DNA from: an uncultured Kiritimatiellota bacterium
GTDB taxonomy: Bacteria; Verrucomicrobiota; Kiritimatiellia; RFP12; UBA1067
DNA: 8,239 nucleotides
Direction of reading: 5' to 3'
Assembly (NCBI GenBank): GCA_934635385.1
Contig: CAKTZI010000085.1
Coordinates: 1-8,239, forward strand
Both the position numbers and the translations under genes were made by a program. A model generated the notes under the pieces. The model worked only from the letters and a program-made list of their open reading frames with translations, did no database searches and was not told the DNA's origin. Positions 7,168-8,239 of the stretch are shown here, in pieces; the first letter of the stretch is position 1, and each line of letters starts with the position of its first letter.

Positions 7168-7190
7168 AGCGCTTTGAACTGATGAGCGCT
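7168..7190. repeat. Repeated palindrome AGCGCT ... AGCGCT
   Basis: The self-complementary AGCGCT occurs at 7168-7173 and 7185-7190, 11 nt apart, upstream of the AT-rich promoter. It could form a 6-bp hairpin or be a pair of dimer-binding sites. Chance occurrence is possible in GC-rich DNA. Confidence 0.35.
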
Positions 7191-7202
7191 CCGTTGCGCC
7201 TC

Positions 7203-7479
7203 AAGGCTTCATTATGAAAGATAGTCCGCGCGCGACAACTCCATCGCACTTTTGGCGCGGAGGGGCGGGAAGTGGCGCGAGTGAGGAGCGAGGGTTTGCT
7301 GGCGTCGGAAAGGTCTCGCCCGCAGCCCGTGGTCTCGCCGAGGCAGGACAGGCTGAAGCCGGCCGATTGTCTTCAGCGAGAAGCGCAAACCTGAGCGACG
7401 AGACCGAGCGAGCAGCTTCCCGCTCCGACGCGCCGACTGTCGCGCCGTGAGCGAATCGTCTTTTCATGCAGAAGCCCTG
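7203..7479. repeat. About 277-bp element of nested inverted repeats (possible MITE-like element or structured RNA)
   Basis: Complementary pairs nest around a common centre near 7340. AGGCTTC..ATGAAA at the left end (7203-7219) pairs with TTTCAT..GAAGCC at the right end (7462-7479) with a few mismatches. GCGCGACA (7230-7237) pairs with TGTCGCGC (7438-7445). A 19-nt arm at 7254-7272 matches the complement of 7416-7434 at 16 of 19 positions. GGTTTGC (7293-7299) pairs with GCAAACC (7385-7391). GCTGAAG (7352-7358) pairs with CTTCAGC (7371-7377). Reading frames on both strands (for example 7214-7450 plus and 7201-7542 minus) are low-complexity and best explained as by-products. No transposase is present and I could not confirm a target-site duplication. 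The nesting is visible in the sequence; the element class is inference. Confidence 0.55.
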
Positions 7480-7483
7480 TCGA

Positions 7484-7505
7484 CGGCCTCTGCGTTGAGG
7501 AATCC
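7484..7505. repeat. Short dispersed motif, copy 3 (CTCTGCGTTGAGGAATCC)
   Basis: CGGCCTCTGCGTTGAGGAATCC resembles the copies at 7570-7588 and 7838-7856, with a few extra bases in the middle. It lies just beyond the nested inverted-repeat element. Confidence 0.4.
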
Positions 7506-7569
7506 AAATGAATCGGTGTTGCGCAACGCACACCTCACTCACGGCACTCGATTCTCGACGCCCCCGAAA

Positions 7570-7588
7570 GGCCCTCTGCGTTAGATCC
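7570..7588. repeat. Short dispersed motif, copy 2 (GGCCCTCTGCGTTAGATCC)
   Basis: Similar to 7838-7856 (GGCCCTTTGTGTTGAATCC), with four differences in 19 nt, and followed in both places by TACG. The two copies are direct repeats on either side of the VapC remnant. Confidence 0.5.
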
Positions 7589-7596
7589 TACGATGA

Positions 7597-7784
7597 TTAG
7601 CGCCTACACGGATTCCAAATCGCCAGATTTGGATACAAGGCACGAAAATCATCTTCATTTCGCGTGATGAGACCGCCTATCGATTGCGCATAGGCACCAA
7701 TGCGCAAAATCGAGATCTCCACGAAGCACATCGATAATCACGCATGTATCCACGACCCATCTCATTATCCATCAGCTTAGGCAT
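7597..7784 (-). pseudogene. Remnant of a VapC-like PIN-domain toxin gene, with frameshift and internal deletion
   Basis: VapC toxins are PIN-fold ribonucleases of about 130-140 residues. Here two ends survive in different frames. From 7765 the frame reads MRWVVDTCVIIDVLRGDLDF, a typical PIN N-terminus with the first catalytic Asp in VVDTC. From about 7701 another frame reads IGAYAQSIGGLITRNEDDF, then RALYPNLAIWNP, and stops at 7597; TRNxxDF is the conserved C-terminal PIN motif. About 60-70 residues that normally lie between are missing. A better start, ATG at 7784 with AGGAGG at 7792-7797, is in a third frame, so a frameshift also lies near 7765-7784. No antitoxin gene is left. The region is poorer in GC than its neighbours, which fits an acquired toxin-antitoxin module now decayed. 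The family call rests on short motifs read by eye. Confidence 0.65.
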
Positions 7785-8060
7785 AATCATTCCTCCTGCC
7801 TGTAGTATACCAAATCTTTCGCCACTCGTCGCAAAGGGGCCCTTTGTGTTGAATCCTACGTTCGCCTCGACTTCTCGCGCCACTGCGCTCTGCCCCCCCC
7901 CCCCCGGCAGATCGGTCGTCCGCAAGGTCGCCGCGCGCGCCGCCTCAGGCGTCGCAAACTGTGCCGTCACGGTTTGCTCATATTCGGCAAAGCCGAGCGG
8001 ATTCGCCCGAACCGTCGTCAGAAGCCCCAACCCGAAAAGAACTCCGACGCACATCCTCAT
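7677..8060 (-). CDS. Small secreted protein of unknown function with a poly-G tract; 3' part probably disrupted
   Basis: A 127-residue frame with a very good site, AAGGAGG (8068-8074), 7 nt before the ATG at 8060. Its ATG overlaps the TGA of the preceding gene (ATGA), so the two are probably translationally coupled. Residues 1-19 form a signal peptide (VGVLFGLGLLTTVRA, cleavage probably after A19). The next stretch, about 20-51, is Ala/Thr/Glu-rich and I do not recognise it. P52 is followed by GGGG from 13 G. After about residue 82 the frame enters the VapC remnant, where it reads a wrong phase (Cys/Arg-rich, ending at 7677), so the native C-terminus has probably been lost or replaced. A start well supported by its ribosome binding site combined with a foreign tail suggests a gene broken by insertion or deletion. 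Function unknown. Confidence 0.55.
   Translation of the reverse strand: MRMCVGVLFGLGLLTTVRANPLGFAEYEQTVTAQFATPEAARAATLRTTDLPGGGGQSAVAREVEANVGFNTKGPFATSGERFGILQAGGMIMPKLMDNEMGRGYMRDYRCASWRSRFCALVPMRNR
7804..7812 (-). promoter_or_regulatory. Extended -10 promoter (TGGTATACT) of the former toxin gene
   Basis: TATACT (7804-7809) preceded by TGG, with TTGCGA at 7829-7834 as a weak -35 (19-nt spacer). It lies directly before AGGAGG and the ATG at 7784, so it probably served the decayed VapC-like gene. It now lies within the frame read from 8060. Confidence 0.4.
7832..7846. repeat. 7-bp near-perfect palindrome CAAAGGGGCCCTTTG
   Basis: Arms CAAAGGG and CCCTTTG around one central base, overlapping copy 1 of the dispersed motif. 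No T-run follows on either strand, so it is not a clear terminator. It may be the hairpin part of the repeat. Confidence 0.5.
7838..7856. repeat. Short dispersed motif, copy 1 (GGCCCTTTGTGTTGAATCC)
   Basis: Direct-repeat partner of 7570-7588, about 268 bp away and on the other side of the VapC remnant. Both copies continue into TACG. Confidence 0.5.
7893..7905 (-). repeat. 13-nt poly-G tract (coding strand) inside the small secreted-protein gene
   Basis: Thirteen C on the plus strand. It provides the last base of the P52 codon and four Gly codons. By my reading, 14 G would stop the protein after 94 residues and 12 G after 67 residues. It is followed by CAGA, like the tract at 4892-4905. Confidence 0.9.
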
Positions 8061-8239
8061 CGCGCCTCCTCCTTTGTCAGGATAACGCGCGAAAGGTCGA
8101 AAAATCGCGCCAACGGCCCTGCCGAGGCCGTGGTGACGCGAACCGTCGCTTCGCCCGCCGGAAGCGTGACTTCGCCGATGTCCGAGACGGCGCGGTCGTA
8201 GACGGTGTGGGGCAGCTCCTGCGTCTTCACGAGATCCGC
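8057..8239 (-). CDS. C-terminal 60 residues of an unrecognised protein (partial)
   Basis: The frame is open from the window edge to a TGA at 8057-8059 and ends with ARFFDLSRVILTKEEAR. Visible sequence such as IGEVTLPAGEATVRVTTAS has the alternating pattern of a beta-sandwich, like the C-terminal accessory or carbohydrate-binding end of many secreted glycoside hydrolases. That resemblance is weak and I assign no family. High GC at third codon positions and the ATGA overlap with the next gene support a real coding region. Because the overlap couples the two genes, the small secreted protein starting at 8060 may act in the same process. Confidence 0.65.
   Translation of the reverse strand, partial: ADLVKTQELPHTVYDRAVSDIGEVTLPAGEATVRVTTASAGPLARFFDLSRVILTKEEAR

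Larger units (their letters stand above)
6938..7596. other. Noncoding region between the MBL gene and the VapC remnant
   Basis: I see no convincing protein gene in about 650 bp. From left to right it holds the leader and two extended -10 promoters of the operon (6938-7105), an AT-rich island (7090-7150), the AGCGCT pair, the nested inverted-repeat element (7203-7479) and two copies of a CTCTGCGTTxxATCC-like motif (7484-7505 and 7570-7588). Confidence 0.6.

Noticed and set aside
7201..7542. Small reading frames on both strands (7214-7450 plus, 7201-7542 minus)
   Set aside because: Low-complexity Ala/Arg/Ser/Gly sequence. Both lie over the nested inverted-repeat element, which explains the open frames better than coding does.

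Overview
All genes I can support lie on the minus strand, in GC-rich DNA. I infer a member of the PVC superphylum (Verrucomicrobiota, Kiritimatiellota or Lentisphaerota type), because a secreted autotransporter-associated beta-strand-repeat protein sits beside an agarase-like glycoside hydrolase with a C-terminal propeller-like region. Such proteins are typical of polysaccharide-degrading members of that group. No rRNA or tRNA gene confirms this.

Layout in the direction of transcription (right to left). At the right edge is the C-terminal end of an unrecognised protein (8057-8239). It is joined by an ATGA stop/start overlap to a small secreted protein (start 8060) that carries a 13-G tract. 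That reading frame runs into the remains of a VapC-like PIN-domain toxin gene (7597-7784). Next comes a noncoding region of about 650 bp. It contains a roughly 277-bp element built of nested inverted repeats (7203-7479), a short repeated motif, and two extended -10 promoters.

The promoters precede the main cluster, a probable three-gene operon for export and polysaccharide handling. It consists of a Tat-exported metallo-beta-lactamase-fold protein (5579-6937), a 688-residue secreted two-module beta-strand-repeat protein (3456-5522), and a 905-residue agarase-like clan GH-A hydrolase (720-3437). Spacing is tight (56 nt and 18 nt) and I see no terminator between the genes. All three products are predicted to leave the cytoplasm, so the likely picture is cell-surface or periplasmic work on a complex polysaccharide. 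The substrate cannot be read from the sequence.

The left end holds an intergenic repeat cluster (two perfect 31-bp units, a 9-bp inverted repeat and three 10-bp units), a good sigma-70 type promoter, and the start of a gene that joins a signal-peptide-like N-terminus to a GxxExxY-family motif.

The most striking signal is two poly-G tracts (14 and 13 G on the coding strand) inside two separate secreted-protein genes. Both are in frame at the present length. One base more or less ends the protein early in either gene. This is the expected form of slipped-strand phase variation, although a sequencing artefact has to be excluded.
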